Assembly: GCA_963974645.1 (NCBI GenBank)
Contig: CAXBEA010000004.1
Span: 1-64,000 of the forward strand
Length of the DNA: 64,000 bases
Reading direction: 5' to 3'
Source of the DNA: Motiliproteus sp963974645
Lineage (GTDB): Bacteria; Pseudomonadota; Gammaproteobacteria; Pseudomonadales; Balneatricaceae
Made by a program: the position numbers and the translations under genes. Positions 9,115 through 18,721 of the stretch are shown here, piece after piece (the stretch's first letter is position 1; each line of letters begins with the position of its first letter). The notes beneath the pieces were generated by a model that saw nothing but the letters and a program-made list of their open reading frames with translations, searched no databases and was not told the DNA's origin.

Positions 9115-9834
9115 TTAGCCCATGTCTTGGATTTCCGCCAAGAGCTGCTGCAAAATTTTGCACGGATCAATCGCCTGGGTAATCGGCCTTCCTATCACCA
9201 AGTAATCACTTCCCGCCGCTACAGCCATAGCCGGGGTCATTATTCGCCGCTGATCTCCAGCATCCGATCCGGTGGGCCGAATTCCTGGGGTCACTAATGT
9301 AAACGTTTCGCCTAACTGCGCTCTCAACAACGCCGACTCCTGTGCAGAACAGACCACACCATCCATACCACTCTGCTGTGCAAGTAAAGCAAGCCGCTGA
9401 ACCTGATCTTGCGGATCAATCTCCAACCCGATTTGTAGCAGATCCTCCGCAGCCATACTGGTAAGCACCGTCACAGCAATTAGCAGCGGTTTCTTCCCGG
9501 CAGTTTTTTCCAGCTCATTCCTTGCTGCCTCCATCATTTTGCGTCCACCCGAGGCATGCACGTTTACCATCCACACGCCCATCTCTGCCGCTGCGGCAAC
9601 AGCCTTAGCCGTGGTGTTGGGAATATCATGAAACTTCAGGTCTAAAAAAACTTCAAAACCCAACCGCTGCAGCGACTCTACAACCGCTGGCCCACTTCGG
9701 GTAAACAACTCTTTGCCAACTTTAACCCGACATAACGAAGGGTTGAGTTGCGACGCCATCACCAAAGCCTGATCCATAGAAGGAAAATCCAGCGCCACTA
9801 CAATGCGAGATAGCGCTTGAGATTGTTCTGACAT
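9115..9834 (-). CDS. pyrF: Orotidine 5'-phosphate decarboxylase
   Basis: PyrF decarboxylates OMP to UMP, the last step of de novo pyrimidine synthesis. The 239-residue TIM-barrel enzyme shows the N-terminal VALDFPS strand, VKVGKELF, the catalytic signature DLKFHDIPNT (about 64-73), TVLTSM and the C-terminal PGIRP and GRPIT phosphate-binding motifs. Length is typical. In related gammaproteobacteria it is commonly found near lapA, as here, although a terminator-like hairpin (9971-10000) and 181 bp separate the two. Confidence 0.96.
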   Translation of the reverse strand: MSEQSQALSRIVVALDFPSMDQALVMASQLNPSLCRVKVGKELFTRSGPAVVESLQRLGFEVFLDLKFHDIPNTTAKAVAAAAEMGVWMVNVHASGGRKMMEAARNELEKTAGKKPLLIAVTVLTSMAAEDLLQIGLEIDPQDQVQRLALLAQQSGMDGVVCSAQESALLRAQLGETFTLVTPGIRPTGSDAGDQRRIMTPAMAVAAGSDYLVIGRPITQAIDPCKILQQLLAEIQDMG

Positions 9835-9970
9835 ATTGACTCCAAATAAAAAAAGAAGTCACCAGGACTTCATTTGCTACCAAGAACTAGAACCAGCCCC
9901 ACTGTCGCTTTAGATTGATAACCAAGCGAAGTGAGATTTCAAAAAGATAGCGGACCGAATAGTCGCCAAA

Positions 9971-10000
9971 CTACTTTCCGACACAAGCACCGGAAAGTAG
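9971..10000 (-). terminator. Hairpin terminator after lapA
   Basis: A perfect 10-bp stem (CTACTTTCCG/CGGAAAGTAG) with a 10-base loop lies just past the lapA stop. On the minus strand only TTT follows, so the U-tract is weak. It probably ends the ihfB-lapA transcript. The rest of 9835-10015 holds no recognisable gene. Confidence 0.55.
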
Positions 10001-10015
10001 CCAGAACAGTCTTGA

Positions 10016-10321
10016 TTATTGTGATGACTTAAGTTGAAGTGCCTTGAGCTGGTCTAACTCTCTTTCAGAATGACTTGCAGCCCGACGCGCATGCCGTAAT
10101 CGAGCTTTCATCACTAGTAGGGTAACGCCAGCAACGATCAAGCTTAATACAACCCCCGACAAGAAACTTAATACCAGCCAACGTGACACACTGGCTTCTG
10201 GTAGCTGTATAAACACCAGATCTATGGCTATTTGTTGCTGGTTATTTACCGTCAACAACACACCTGCTAACAGCATCACCATCGCAATGATGATGATAAA
10301 TATAATTTTCAGTATCCGCAC
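10016..10321 (-). CDS. lapA: LapA domain inner-membrane protein (DUF1049)
   Basis: LapA (YciS) acts with LapB in controlling lipopolysaccharide synthesis through FtsH and LpxC. The 101-residue protein has two membrane helices (about 4-24 and 45-70) followed by a basic, coiled C-terminal stretch. It follows ihfB by 31 bp, the standard neighbour. lapB normally comes next in Enterobacteria but is not seen here; instead a terminator-like hairpin and pyrF follow. Confidence 0.85.
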   Translation of the reverse strand: MRILKIIFIIIIAMVMLLAGVLLTVNNQQQIAIDLVFIQLPEASVSRWLVLSFLSGVVLSLIVAGVTLLVMKARLRHARRAASHSERELDQLKALQLKSSQ

Positions 10322-10352
10322 AGGCCACTCCCTTTGCTATAGCGCCGCGCCA

Positions 10353-10649
10353 TTAAGGAAAACGCTTTAAGCTTTCGTTTACCTGCTCACGCAGCTCTTT
10401 ACCAGGTTTAAAATGAGGCACATGCTTCGCATCCAGCTCAACCGACTCACCTGTTTTTGGATTCCGACCTACTCTAGGCGCTCTAAAATGAAGCGAAAAA
10501 CTACCAAAGCCTCTAATCTCTATTCGCTCTCCCTGAGCAAGCGAATCGGTCATATGATCCAACATTGTTTTGATGGCCAACTCCACATCCTTAACAGACA
10601 GATCTTCATGCCTATTAATCAAACGTTCAATCAGTTCTGACTTTGTCAT
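10353..10649 (-). CDS. ihfB: Integration host factor beta subunit
   Basis: IhfB pairs with IhfA to form the sequence-specific DNA-bending protein IHF. The protein from MTKSELIERL is 98 residues. It has the DNABII signature including the GFGSFSLHFRAPRVGRNPKTGE beta-arm. The start is placed at 10649 because a GAGGG Shine-Dalgarno sits just upstream and family members begin MTKSE; an 11-codon extension to 10682 is possible but unlikely. It normally follows rpsA, but the gene upstream here is cmk, 325 bp away. Confidence 0.95.
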   Translation of the reverse strand: MTKSELIERLINRHEDLSVKDVELAIKTMLDHMTDSLAQGERIEIRGFGSFSLHFRAPRVGRNPKTGESVELDAKHVPHFKPGKELREQVNESLKRFP

Positions 10650-10974
10650 GATATCCCTCATTCTAAGCACTGCCACTAACATCTGATCCTGGCAACAAGC
10701 AAAATCATGGCTCCGATAAAAGCCTTGAACTCACTCGCTACTGATCAACAGAACTAGTAGCAATATAGTCTTGGCGACCACCTAATGATCCATCTAACGC
10801 TTACGTTGAGGCATTAAATAGAGCCGCCAAACCTAACACTGCAATCCAATTGATTATTAACAGAAAAACTCTATATCTATTTTTACCATGAGTATAGACG
10901 TAGATTTTGATTTCAACTTAGAGATGCCTGTTAATTGATTAAATATGCAGCAAACTCGCAACCAAAAGGAGGCC
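10650..10974. other. Intergenic gap where rpsA is expected
   Basis: This 325-bp A/T-rich stretch separates cmk from ihfB. In Escherichia and Pseudomonas, rpsA (ribosomal protein S1, about 1.7 kb) sits between these genes. No S1-domain reading frame or recognisable rpsA fragment is seen on either strand. The stretch should carry the ihfB promoter, but I could not identify one with confidence. Confidence 0.7.
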
Positions 10975-11652
10975 TCAGGCTGGGATCAACTTCCGAATAA
11001 TCTCTACTACTTGAGTAACACTCAAATCGGTACTATCAACTACCAGCGCATCAGTTGCAGGCTTAAGAGGTGAGGCTGTGCGTTCAGTATCGCGCGCATC
11101 TCGCTCTTGAACATCATGCAATATATCAACAAGATTAGCATCAAACCCTTTAGCTAACAATTGGTTATAACGTCTATTAGCCCTCTCCTCGGCACTCGCG
11201 GTCAAAAACACCTTAACCTGAGCCTCGGGAAAAACAACGGTTCCCATATCCCGACCATCAGCAACCAAACCCGGTAGTTGAGAAAAATTACGCTGCCTAT
11301 TTAGCAATGCCGCACGCACAGGCACTACAGCTGCAACAAGCGATGCTGAGCGCCCAGCCTCTTCGGTGCGTATTTCAAGACTGACGTCGTCACCCTCGAG
11401 AACAACCTGAACCGCATCACTCTCATCGACAACCTGAAAACGAACATCCAACTTTTCCGCCAACTCAGCCAGAGCACTCTCATCTTTAAGATCAACACCA
11501 TGACGAAAAGCCGCTAAGCCGAGAACTCGATAAAGGGCTCCACTATCGAGCAGCCTTAAGCCAAACTCAGCAGCCAGACGCTTGGCAATGGTACCTTTAC
11601 CAGAACCGCTAGGGCCATCGATTGTAATAACTAAAGGGCGACCATCTTTCAT
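10975..11652 (-). CDS. cmk: Cytidylate kinase
   Basis: Cmk phosphorylates CMP and dCMP. The roughly 225-residue protein has the P-loop GPSGSGKGT (about 11-19), an NMP-binding domain (about 60-110) and the motifs LVADGRDMGTVVFP and ERDARDTER typical of Cmk. The ATG start overlaps the tyrA-aroA stop by one base (TGATG); a GTG one codon upstream is an alternative. This is the usual aroA-cmk order. Confidence 0.96.
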   Translation of the reverse strand: MKDGRPLVITIDGPSGSGKGTIAKRLAAEFGLRLLDSGALYRVLGLAAFRHGVDLKDESALAELAEKLDVRFQVVDESDAVQVVLEGDDVSLEIRTEEAGRSASLVAAVVPVRAALLNRQRNFSQLPGLVADGRDMGTVVFPEAQVKVFLTASAEERANRRYNQLLAKGFDANLVDILHDVQERDARDTERTASPLKPATDALVVDSTDLSVTQVVEIIRKLIPA

Positions 11653-13862
11653 CACTTAGATCCAGCTTGTATTTTCAACCCGACCTGCTTGGCAAGTTCG
11701 ACGAAATTAGGGAACGATGTTGCTACATTGGCGCAGTCATCCACCACAATTTCACCCGCTGCACGCAAGGCTGCAATTGCAAACGACATGGCTATCCGAT
11801 GATCACCCAGACTATCGACACGGCCTCCTTGAATTATTCCTCCCTGGATGATTGCGCCATCGGGCGTGCCTTGAATAGAAACACCCAGTGTAGAGAGACC
11901 ATCCACCATGGCCTGAATCCTATCGCTCTCCTTGACCCGAAGCTCCCCAGCACCCGTTAGCAGCGTAGTTCCTTCGGCACAAGCCGCTGCGATAAAGATC
12001 GCAGGAAACTCATCAATCGCCAACGGCACTTGATCTTCAGGAATATTAATTCCTTTGAGCTCAGCATAACGCACACGAATATCGGCAACCGGCTCGCCAC
12101 CCACATCTCGCTCATTGGTCAATTCAATATCCCCACCCATCGCTTTGAGGATATTGATCACGCCGATCCGAGTAGGATTAATGCCTACATGCTCGAGCAA
12201 TAGATCCGAACCCGGTGCAATAGAGCCCGCCACTAGAAAGAATGTGGCCGAAGAGATATCAGCGGGAACATCGATATGCGCCGCAGTCATTTTGCCGCCA
12301 CCGATGACGCGTGCTGTAGCCCCCTGCCTTGTGACCGGGTAGCCGAAACCAGTTAACATTCGCTCGGTATGATCACGCGTCGGTGCAGGCTCGGTAACAG
12401 CGGTTTCACCTTCGCTATAGAGTCCAGCAAACAACACACAGGATTTAACCTGAGCACTGGCCATCGGCATCCTATAGTCGATACCCTGTAACCGCTGACC
12501 ACCTACAATTTTCACTGGAGGACACCCCCCCTCACCGGTTGTAATCTGTGCCCCCATCAATCGCAGCGGTTGAGCCACTCGCTCCATGGGTCGCTTGTTT
12601 AGCGACTCATCACCAATCAACTCACTGTCGAAGGCCTGACCTGCCAGCAGCCCGGAAAACAGGCGCATCGCGGTGCCAGAGTTACCCATATACAGAGGTC
12701 CGGCAGCGGCTTTGAGACCATGCATGCCCACGCCATGAATACGTACCCGCCCCTGAGCCGGACCCTCGATCACCACCCCCATATCCCTAAAGGCCTGCAG
12801 TGTCGCCATCGCATCCTCACCTTCGAGAAACCCTTCGACCTCGGTAACACCTTCAGATAACGCACCGAGCATGATGGAACGATGAGAGATCGACTTGTCT
12901 CCGGCAACCCGGATCTGGCCCTGAACCCGTCCACCGGGCTGAATCTTAAAAATAACGTTTTCGTTCATGGGTAATGAGTACGCTGTTCCAGAAAGAATTT
13001 TAGTAAAATGATCGCGGGCTGACTTAGCTCGGGTAAACACCCCCAGCAACGTCTCACCGTCAGCCTGATCGATAGCTTGACGCAAACGAGCAACCCCTGC
13101 AGTAAACTCATCGAGTACTTTAAGGGTCGCCCCTCGATTGGCCAAAAAAATATCGTGCCACATCATCGGATCGCTGGCAGCAATCCGAGTAAAATCGCGA
13201 AACCCACCTGCCGCATAGCGAAAAATATCTCGATTTTCACGGTCATTGGCCAGTGTATCGACCAAGGAGAAAGCCAACAGGTGCGGCAAGTGGCTGGTCG
13301 CCGCCAACACCTCATCGTGACGCTGCACCTCCATATGGTGAACCTCAGCGCCGAGCTGGCCCCACAAGTCATGCACCACACGCAGTGCATGACGATCCGT
13401 TTCCGCCAACGGCGTCAAAATAACTTTATGACGCTCAAACAGATCAGATTTTGATGCGGCTACGCCACTTTTTTCCGAACCGGCTATCGGGTGTCCCGGA
13501 ATAAACATCGGCGGAACCTCGCCGAAAACCTGCCTGGCAGCTTCGACCACATTGCCCTTGGCGCTACCAACATCGGTGACTACTGTATGCGGGTTAAGCC
13601 AAGGGCTGATCGTGGCCATGACCCGCTCCATCGCCTTGACCGGAACCGCCAGCATCACCACGTCAGCCTGTTCAACGGCGTGGCGAAGATCCTCAGCAAC
13701 TTCGTCGATGATCCCCAGGCGCAACCCTTCGCTCAACTCGCCCCGATTCAGGTCATAACCGATGACCGTAGCGCAGCCACCCCGTTGCTTCAAACCTAAG
13801 GCAAAAGAGCCTCCGATCAGCCCGAGACCGATCACCAGCAGCCGATCAACAACTTTGCTCAT
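11652..13862 (-). CDS. tyrA-aroA: Fused prephenate dehydrogenase / 3-phosphoshikimate 1-carboxyvinyltransferase
   Basis: A single 736-residue protein joins two enzymes of aromatic amino acid synthesis. The N-terminal part (about 1-290) is prephenate dehydrogenase, with the NAD-binding GLGLIGGS near residue 13 and GHPIAGSEKSG near 125. The C-terminal part (about 300-736) is EPSP synthase, with GDKSISHRS, LYMGNSGTAMRL and RVKESDRI motifs. The join is near PMNENVIFKIQPGG. This fusion is known from Pseudomonas and relatives. It lies downstream of pheA in the same orientation and is coupled to cmk. Confidence 0.96.
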   Translation of the reverse strand: MSKVVDRLLVIGLGLIGGSFALGLKQRGGCATVIGYDLNRGELSEGLRLGIIDEVAEDLRHAVEQADVVMLAVPVKAMERVMATISPWLNPHTVVTDVGSAKGNVVEAARQVFGEVPPMFIPGHPIAGSEKSGVAASKSDLFERHKVILTPLAETDRHALRVVHDLWGQLGAEVHHMEVQRHDEVLAATSHLPHLLAFSLVDTLANDRENRDIFRYAAGGFRDFTRIAASDPMMWHDIFLANRGATLKVLDEFTAGVARLRQAIDQADGETLLGVFTRAKSARDHFTKILSGTAYSLPMNENVIFKIQPGGRVQGQIRVAGDKSISHRSIMLGALSEGVTEVEGFLEGEDAMATLQAFRDMGVVIEGPAQGRVRIHGVGMHGLKAAAGPLYMGNSGTAMRLFSGLLAGQAFDSELIGDESLNKRPMERVAQPLRLMGAQITTGEGGCPPVKIVGGQRLQGIDYRMPMASAQVKSCVLFAGLYSEGETAVTEPAPTRDHTERMLTGFGYPVTRQGATARVIGGGKMTAAHIDVPADISSATFFLVAGSIAPGSDLLLEHVGINPTRIGVINILKAMGGDIELTNERDVGGEPVADIRVRYAELKGINIPEDQVPLAIDEFPAIFIAAACAEGTTLLTGAGELRVKESDRIQAMVDGLSTLGVSIQGTPDGAIIQGGIIQGGRVDSLGDHRIAMSFAIAALRAAGEIVVDDCANVATSFPNFVELAKQVGLKIQAGSK

Positions 13863-13995
13863 CGAGCCAGAACCCCACAGGAGCTAGAGCCAACCAGATT
13901 CAAATCGAAAAAAACGCTCTCAGGAACACTGACGCAACGCTGCATTTCAGTATCAAAACCCATGCCTACCTCTTCCGATCGTCCATCGCATCCAG

Positions 13996-15102
13996 CTACA
14001 GCACCGCCTGTGGATAGGATCCCAGCAACTTCAACTCCAGCGCCTCATCCGCAAGCTCTTTCATCACCGCCTGAATAGGCGCATCTTTGAAGTGCCCTTC
14101 ACAATCGATATAGAAGATATAGCCCCAGGTTGCAGTACCCGATGGACGTGTTTCCAGCCGTGTCAGACTGATGCCATGCCGATGGAAAGGTTCTAGGAGA
14201 TGGTAGAGCGCACCCGGCTTATTACGCGCAGAGATCAGCATCGAGGTTTTATCCTTGCCACTGGGACCGCTCAACGGGTGACCGACAACAAGAAATCGGG
14301 TGGTATTATCCGGCTGATCTTCGATAGTCTCGGCAACGATTTTGAGCTGGTAGAGCTCGGCTGCCATCTCTCCTGCGATGGCTACCGCATTCTGACCTTT
14401 TTCAGCTGCGGCACGTTTTGCCGCTTCGGCATTGCTGCTCACGGCAATCCGCTCTACCGTGGGGTAGCGGGCATCTAGCCAGCGGCGACATTGCGCCAGC
14501 GATTGCTGATGCGAATATATTTTGCTCACTGCATCAAGATCGACGCCCTCAGCCGCCAGCAGGTGCTGATGAATCCGCAGTTCAACCTCACCACAGATTT
14601 TCAGGTCTGACTGACGAAACATATCCAGGGTGTGATGCACCATCCCCTCAGTCGAGTTTTCAATCGGTACCACACCATAGTGCGCCGCTTGAGACTCTAC
14701 CTCGCGGAACACCTCATCGATCGATGCCAGCGGCATACTGATCACTGAACTACCAAAGTGCTTGAAAGCGGCGGCCTGGGTAAAGGTGCCCTCAGGCCCC
14801 AGAAAAGCGATATGCATCGGCTGTTCAAGCGCCAGACAGGAGGACATAATCTGGCGAAATATTCGAGCGACCTCCTCATCCTCTAGGGGGCCAGGATTAC
14901 GCGCCATGATCTGCCGCAAGACCTGAGCTTCCCGCTCGGGGCGATAGAATACCGCAGGCTGCGCTGACTCAGAGTAGGCCTGCTTGGCCTCAGCCACCCG
15001 CTGAGCACAGCTCGCTCGTTGACTGACCAGATTCAGGATCTGCAGATCAACCGCGTCGATCTCCTCACGCAACAGCGCTAATTTCTGATCAAGTTTACTC
15101 AT
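13996..15102 (-). CDS. pheA: Bifunctional chorismate mutase / prephenate dehydratase (P-protein)
   Basis: PheA makes phenylpyruvate from chorismate. The roughly 368-residue protein has an AroQ chorismate mutase domain (about 1-90), a prephenate dehydratase domain (about 98-275, with GPEGTFTQAA and a TTRFLVVG motif) and a C-terminal ACT domain for phenylalanine feedback (about 285-360, NKPGALYHLL and ESRP-like LETRPSG). The start MSKLDQ is preferred over an upstream in-frame ATG because it overlaps the gyrA TAA by 8 bases, a coupling arrangement. hisC, often next in Pseudomonas, is absent. Confidence 0.96.
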   Translation of the reverse strand: MSKLDQKLALLREEIDAVDLQILNLVSQRASCAQRVAEAKQAYSESAQPAVFYRPEREAQVLRQIMARNPGPLEDEEVARIFRQIMSSCLALEQPMHIAFLGPEGTFTQAAAFKHFGSSVISMPLASIDEVFREVESQAAHYGVVPIENSTEGMVHHTLDMFRQSDLKICGEVELRIHQHLLAAEGVDLDAVSKIYSHQQSLAQCRRWLDARYPTVERIAVSSNAEAAKRAAAEKGQNAVAIAGEMAAELYQLKIVAETIEDQPDNTTRFLVVGHPLSGPSGKDKTSMLISARNKPGALYHLLEPFHRHGISLTRLETRPSGTATWGYIFYIDCEGHFKDAPIQAVMKELADEALELKLLGSYPQAVL

Positions 15103-17749
15103 CGTCGCCGTTCTCAACAGCCTCTAATTGATCGCCGGAGTCAGTCTCTGACTCAGCGGCCCCAGCACCTTCGAACACAGCTTCTTCCAACGCAGCCCCT
15201 TCAATCAGGGTCTCATCGTATACAGGTTCTTCAACCCGCGCGGTGCCGACCAACTTCTCATCAGCCGCCACCCGGATCAACGTAACCCCCTGGGTATTTC
15301 GGCTCTGAACTGTAATTTCGTCGGTCCGGGTGCGCACCAGGGTGCCCTGATCTGAGATTAGTATCACCTCATCGCCTTCAAACACCTGCTCCACACCAAC
15401 CAGATGGCCATTGCGCTCGGACAGGGTCATAGCGATGACGCCTTTACCACCACGCCCCTTAGTCGGGAAGTCTTCCAGCAGCGTCATCTTGCCATAACCC
15501 TTAACGCTAGCGGTCAAGATCCGGCCACCTTGCTCAGGAATTATTAACGCGATTACACGTGCATCATCCTCAACCGTGATCCCTCTGACACCGCGCGCCT
15601 GACGACTCAGTGGACGGATCAACGCTTCTTTAAAGCGCACCGCCTTACCCGCGTCGCTAAACAGCATAACTTCCTGCTCGCCGTTGGTAATGGCGGCGCC
15701 AATCAGGGTATCGCCTTCATCCAAGCCCAAGGCGATCAAGCCACTACTACGGGGACGGGAGAAGCTGGTCAGCGAGGTCTTCTTAACGGTTCCAAAAGCG
15801 GTGGCCATAAACACAAAGCGATCTTCGGTATATTCATTAACCGGCAAGATCGTGGTAATCCGTTCACCCTCTTCCAGCGGCAGAATATTTACCATAGGAC
15901 GGCCACGAGAAGTTCGGCTGGCGGGCGGAATTTCAAACACCTTTAACCAGTAAACCTTACCGCGACTGGTGAAACAAAGAATCGTGTCATGAGTATTAGC
16001 AACCAACAGATGGGCAATAAAGTCTTCATCTTTGACACCCGATGCAGATTTACCACGACCGCCGCGGCGCTGTGCCTGATAGGTATCCAGCGGCTGGGTC
16101 TTGGCATAACCACCGTGGGAAATGGTGACCACCATATCCTCTTCGGTAATCAGATCGGCAATGGTCAGGTCCCGGCGAGACGCCATAATCTCTGTTCGTC
16201 GGTCGTCCGCATATTCGGCAACAATGGCTTCCAGCTCTTCGCGAATCACCTCCATTAACCGTTCGGTACTGCCTAGAATACGCAGCAGTTCAGCAATAGC
16301 GTCCAACAGCTGCTTGTATTCATCGATTAGTTTATCCTGCTCCATCCCGGTCAGACGGTGCAGCTTAAGATCAAGAATGGCCTGCGCCTGAACTGGAGAT
16401 AGGTGGTAATAGCCATCGATCAAACCAAACTGTGCTGGCAACTCATCGGGACGACAGGCATCCGAACCTGCACGCTCCAGCATCTCGGTAACATCGCCCG
16501 GTAGCCAGGGCATCTCGACCAGACGGTCTTTGGCCTCGACCGAGGTACTGGACTGCTTGATCAACTCGATAACCGCGTCGATATTGGCCAAGGCTACAGC
16601 CAAGCCTTCAAGAACGTGGCCGCGCTCGCGCGCTTTACGCAATTCAAACAGCGTGCGCCGAGTCACCACCTCACGCCTGTGGCGAACAAACGCCTCAAGC
16701 AGCTCTTTCAGATTCAGGGTTTTTGGCTGGCCATCGACAAGCGCCACAACGTTAATGCCAAAAACATTTTCCATCTGGGTGTGGGCATAGAGGTTATTGA
16801 CCATGACCTCGGGCACATCACCCCGGCGCAATTCGATCACGATCCGCATACCGTCCTTATCGGACTCATCACGCAGTTCGGTGATCCCTTCGATTTTCTT
16901 CTCTTTAACCAGGTCGGCAATTTTTTCTATCAACCGCGCCTTGTTAACCTGATACGGAAGCTCAGTGACTATAATCGAAGGCTTGCCGTTTTTGGGATCT
17001 TCCTCCACATGATAACGGGCACGTAAATAAATTCGCCCACGCCCGGTACGATATGCCTCTAATATTCCAGCACGGCCATTGATAATCGCCGCCGTAGGGA
17101 AGTCCGGTCCGGGGATATACTCCATCAACTGGTCAATATCCAGATCAGGATTATCGATCAACGCGATAGTGCCCTGGACCACTTCACGCAGGTTATGCGG
17201 CGGAATATTGGTCGCCATCCCCACCGCGATACCAGACGAGCCATTGATTAGCAGGTTAGGAATACGGGTAGGCATCACCGCAGGTATTTGCTCGGTGCCG
17301 TCGTAGTTAGGCACGTAATCAACGGTTTCTTTCTCTAGATCCGCCAATATCTCATGGGCTATTTTTGACATCCGCACTTCGGTGTAACGCATCGCCGCTG
17401 CCGAATCGCCATCGATCGAACCGAAGTTACCCTGGCCATCGACCAGCATATGTCGCATCGAAAAGGTCTGCGCCATCCGCACGATAGTGTCATAAACCGC
17501 CGAATCACCGTGGGGATGGTATTTACCGATCACATCACCGACAACACGCGCCGACTTTTTATAGGGCTTATTCCAGTCATTCTTAAGCTCGTGCATCGCG
17601 AATAACACGCGCCGGTGTACTGGCTTAAGCCCGTCCCGTACATCGGGCAAGGCGCGCCCGACAATGACACTCATGGCGTAATCCAGATACGACTTCTTCA
17701 GCTCATCCTCGATATTGATCGGCTGGATCTGCTTGACTAGTTCACCCAT
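15095..17749 (-). CDS. gyrA: DNA gyrase subunit A
   Basis: GyrA is the DNA-cleaving subunit of gyrase. The 884-residue protein has the N-terminal breakage-reunion domain with the catalytic Tyr in AAMRYTEVRM (about 122) and a C-terminal beta-pinwheel with the GyrA-box QRRGGRGKSAS (about 560). An acidic tail follows. The quinolone-resistance region reads HPHGDSAVYD, with the sensitive-type Ser and Asp at the positions equal to E. coli 83 and 87. It runs into pheA with an 8-base overlap; serC, present between them in Pseudomonas, is missing. Confidence 0.98.
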   Translation of the reverse strand: MGELVKQIQPINIEDELKKSYLDYAMSVIVGRALPDVRDGLKPVHRRVLFAMHELKNDWNKPYKKSARVVGDVIGKYHPHGDSAVYDTIVRMAQTFSMRHMLVDGQGNFGSIDGDSAAAMRYTEVRMSKIAHEILADLEKETVDYVPNYDGTEQIPAVMPTRIPNLLINGSSGIAVGMATNIPPHNLREVVQGTIALIDNPDLDIDQLMEYIPGPDFPTAAIINGRAGILEAYRTGRGRIYLRARYHVEEDPKNGKPSIIVTELPYQVNKARLIEKIADLVKEKKIEGITELRDESDKDGMRIVIELRRGDVPEVMVNNLYAHTQMENVFGINVVALVDGQPKTLNLKELLEAFVRHRREVVTRRTLFELRKARERGHVLEGLAVALANIDAVIELIKQSSTSVEAKDRLVEMPWLPGDVTEMLERAGSDACRPDELPAQFGLIDGYYHLSPVQAQAILDLKLHRLTGMEQDKLIDEYKQLLDAIAELLRILGSTERLMEVIREELEAIVAEYADDRRTEIMASRRDLTIADLITEEDMVVTISHGGYAKTQPLDTYQAQRRGGRGKSASGVKDEDFIAHLLVANTHDTILCFTSRGKVYWLKVFEIPPASRTSRGRPMVNILPLEEGERITTILPVNEYTEDRFVFMATAFGTVKKTSLTSFSRPRSSGLIALGLDEGDTLIGAAITNGEQEVMLFSDAGKAVRFKEALIRPLSRQARGVRGITVEDDARVIALIIPEQGGRILTASVKGYGKMTLLEDFPTKGRGGKGVIAMTLSERNGHLVGVEQVFEGDEVILISDQGTLVRTRTDEITVQSRNTQGVTLIRVAADEKLVGTARVEEPVYDETLIEGAALEEAVFEGAGAAESETDSGDQLEAVENGDDE

Positions 17750-17853
17750 ATAACCCTGTTATCCCTTATGTTCAGCCACCCTGATCGGGCTAGCCTTACC
17801 ATCAGTTTCGAGCCGAATTAAAAACAGATCGGCCACGCTAAAAAATGCGTGCA

Positions 17854-17859
17854 ATCATA
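17854..17859 (-). promoter_or_regulatory. Possible gyrA extended -10 element
   Basis: On the minus strand TGG-TATGAT lies about 105 bases before the gyrA start. It fits an extended -10 hexamer, but no good -35 is found at normal spacing. It is the best candidate in the 232-bp divergent region between gyrA and ubiG. Confidence 0.35.
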
Positions 17860-17981
17860 CCACAAACCCCCAGCCTCAGAACCAGTAAATTCGCCTTCAA
17901 ATTCAATCTCAAAGCTGTGATGACTCGGACCTCGGTGGTAACATATCGGGTCTTGTAATCGCCATTGAGACCGGACCCCGC

Positions 17982-18719
17982 ATGAGCCCTGAAAGCGCCA
18001 AGCCAAACACTCGCAAAGCAGCCAACGTAGATCCAGTCGAGATCGCCAAATTTGAGGCCCTCGCTAGCCGCTGGTGGGATAAAGAGAGCGAATTCAAGCC
18101 GCTTCACGAAATCAACCCACTGCGGGTCAATTTTGTCGACCAACACGCCACCCTGGCAGGAAAACGGGTACTGGACGTCGGCTGTGGCGGCGGCATCTTG
18201 TCAGAATCGATGGCCATTCGCGGTGCCGACGTCACCGGCATCGACATGGGCGAAGCACCCCTGAAAATCGCTAAGCTGCACGGCCTGGAATCGGGGGTCA
18301 ACGTCAGCTACCAGCAGATTACCGTTGAGCAACTCGCCAGCGAGCAAGCCGAAAGCTTCGATATCGTCACCTGCATGGAGATGCTGGAACACGTGCCCGA
18401 CCCTGCATCCATCATTAGCGCCTGCGCTCGACTGACAAAACCAGGCGGACAGCTCTTTTTCTCAACCCTCAACCGTAATCCAAAATCCTTTATTTTCGCC
18501 ATCGTCGGTGCCGAATATCTGCTCAACCTCGTCCCTAAAGGCACCCACGATCACAGCAAATTTATTCGACCCAGCGAGCTGGCCCAGTGGTGCCGCGACG
18601 CCCATCTGGAGATAGGCACCACCTGCGGCATGACCTACAACCCGCTCACCAAGCGGTACCGCTTGGATCCCCAGGATGTTGACGTCAACTATCTGCTGCA
18701 ACTGCATAAGCCTGGCTAA
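17982..18719 (+). CDS. ubiG: Ubiquinone biosynthesis O-methyltransferase UbiG
   Basis: UbiG performs both O-methylations of ubiquinone synthesis. The 245-residue protein has the family N-terminus FEALASRWWDKESEFKPLHEIN (split here by its conserved Trp pair), the SAM-binding motif VLDVGCGGG (about 64-72) and a later THDHSKFIRPSEL region. Length is normal. It is divergent from gyrA and is followed 2 bp later by mupP, the arrangement known from Pseudomonas. Confidence 0.96.
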   Translation: MSPESAKPNTRKAANVDPVEIAKFEALASRWWDKESEFKPLHEINPLRVNFVDQHATLAGKRVLDVGCGGGILSESMAIRGADVTGIDMGEAPLKIAKLHGLESGVNVSYQQITVEQLASEQAESFDIVTCMEMLEHVPDPASIISACARLTKPGGQLFFSTLNRNPKSFIFAIVGAEYLLNLVPKGTHDHSKFIRPSELAQWCRDAHLEIGTTCGMTYNPLTKRYRLDPQDVDVNYLLQLHKPG

Positions 18720-18721
18720 CA

